A stretch of DNA of 7,349 bases, from the NCBI GenBank assembly GCA_947174955.1, contig CAMWKX010000058.1:1-7349 (forward strand). The letters are read 5' to 3'. The notes below the pieces were generated by a model that searched no databases, was not told where the DNA came from, and was given only the letters and a program-made list of their open reading frames with translations. The stretch is from an uncultured Clostridia bacterium. Its GTDB lineage: Bacteria > Bacillota > Clostridia > Christensenellales > Borkfalkiaceae. The translations under genes and the position numbers were made by a program. Every line of letters begins with the position of its first letter. The stretch's first letter is position 1. Below, piece by piece: positions 6,455 through 7,349 of this stretch.

Positions 6455-7349
6455 TTATAAGCCGCTCTCTTCATCAAAGCCGTCGAAACCGCCGTCTTCT
6501 TCAAGTCCGTCCGCCGTTTCCGTCTGCGTGACGGGCTCCGTCTGCTCCGCAGCTACGGGTTGTTCGGGCTGTGCCGCGGGTGCGGATTGAACAGGTTGCG
6601 CGGGCTGCCGCACGGGCGCGGGTTGCGCCGCGGGTGCGGGCTTGCCCAACTTCTTTTTGGGCTTGTGCTGATGCGCGAGTTCTTCCGCAGGGGGCATTTT
6701 TTCCTCGATGCCTTCGTCGAAGAGCGCGTTTAAGTTATCCGCTATCTCTTCCCTGTCCACCCTTGCGCCGCTGATTTTTTTGATATTTATGCCCGACGTA
6801 CGCTTGCGCGCGTTTACAGGGTCGAGCGCGATATCTTCGAACAGCAGTACGAGCGCAACGTTCTGCGTCATATTCAATACGGGTATCGTGAAGCCCGAAA
6901 TGAGTATGGACGCAAGCACCCATAACAGTACTAAAAGCAGCGTATACTTCTGCCCTCCCGCCAAAAGCGTGATGAGCAGAATTCCGCCGACGCATATGCC
7001 CGCTATTAAGAGCATTGCCGCCGCGGGCACGAACACGCATAAGATTACCGTCATTTTGCCGCGGCTCTTCATCGAGTTCACGCACACCGATACGACGTCG
7101 CCTGCCGAAAGCTCGGGATTGCTGTCGATTACGTAAGCCGTGGGCGAGAACACCGCGACTACTATTATAGTGTAAATGCCGTAAATTATCAAGCAAGGAA
7201 CGGCAAAAATTATATAAACCACACTCACGTAGCTTGCCGCAACGAACTGCGCGATTGCAAGTCCGAGCGCAAATATCACGCCGCAGATAAGCGATACGAG
7301 CAGAAGTCCGCCGAGGTACATCAAAATCTCGATTACGGTTGCCACTATC
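6455..7349 (-). CDS. Partial polytopic membrane protein, possibly DUF975-like, with Pro/Ala/Gln-rich linker and acidic tail
   Basis: The frame is open to the right edge of the window. The GTG at 7345 would give 296 residues but has no visible ribosome binding site, because only 4 nt precede it. The true N-terminus is probably beyond the edge. Residues here are counted from that GTG. Four hydrophobic segments lie near 7-33, 40-66, 98-128 and 134-168. The segment from AYVIDSNPELSAGD (70-83) to NSMKSRGKM (90-98) resembles the Asn-Pro-x-Leu … Ser-x-x-x-Met-Lys-Gly pattern of DUF975-type membrane proteins, usually six helices, so one or two may be missing. After the last helix comes a basic segment (ARKRTSGINIKK 179-190), then a Pro/Ala/Gln-rich linker (236-265) and an acidic tail with LEEDGGFDGFDEESGL (281-296). 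Basic residues after the last helix place this tail in the cytoplasm. The family assignment is tentative; function is unknown. It ends with TAA, 25 nt before the next gene. Confidence 0.85.
   Translation of the reverse strand, partial: IVATVIEILMYLGGLLLVSLICGVIFALGLAIAQFVAASYVSVVYIIFAVPCLIIYGIYTIIVVAVFSPTAYVIDSNPELSAGDVVSVCVNSMKSRGKMTVILCVFVPAAAMLLIAGICVGGILLITLLAGGQKYTLLLVLLWVLASILISGFTIPVLNMTQNVALVLLFEDIALDPVNARKRTSGINIKKISGARVDREEIADNLNALFDEGIEEKMPPAEELAHQHKPKKKLGKPAPAAQPAPVRQPAQPVQSAPAAQPEQPVAAEQTEPVTQTETADGLEEDGGFDGFDEESGL
6551..6640 (-). repeat. Pro/Ala/Gln-rich low-complexity linker with a short in-frame duplication
   Basis: Residues 236-265 of the partial membrane protein are almost entirely Pro, Ala, Gln and Val. 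PAPAAQP (236-242) and SAPAAQP (254-260) are 18 residues apart. At the DNA level the 13-mer gccgcgggtgcgg on the plus strand occurs at 6573-6585 and again at 6627-6639, exactly 54 bases apart and therefore in frame. The linker is probably extended and separates the membrane part from the acidic tail. Confidence 0.8.

Overview
The window is almost entirely coding. Four genes, all on the minus strand, are packed head to tail and read from the right edge to the left: a partial polytopic membrane protein (6455-7349), a small three-helix membrane protein (5695-6429), a single-pass membrane protein ending in leucine-rich repeats (4728-5708), and a 1558-residue giant with a CvpA-like membrane head (15-4691). 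Gaps are 25 nt, a 14-nt overlap and 36 nt. No terminator or convincing promoter was seen between them, so they look like one transcription unit. No RNA gene, mobile element or CRISPR array was found.

The organism is most likely an uncultured Gram-positive-type anaerobe of the Bacillota (Clostridia-like, possibly from a gut). This is an inference from AGGAGG-type ribosome binding sites, roughly balanced base composition, the standard genetic code (Trp is TGG), a BspA-type leucine-rich repeat protein, and a membrane protein resembling DUF975. The sequence alone does not fix genus or family.

None of the four genes can be given a proven function. All four proteins are predicted to lie in the membrane. 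Two (giant and LRR protein) probably project large repeat domains outside the cell. The other two keep their soluble parts in the cytoplasm. The small three-helix protein and the LRR protein share a spaced residue pattern in their cytoplasmic domains, suggesting that they carry the same uncharacterised domain. The best reading is an envelope-associated complex or surface system encoded by one operon, with the giant as an extracytoplasmic helical-repeat scaffold.

The most notable feature is the C-terminal ~900 residues of the giant. It is built from about ten degenerate helical modules of 73-108 residues, recognisable by a recurring Ser-x-[Ile/Leu]-type helix followed 34-50 residues later by a Glu-[hydrophobic] helix.
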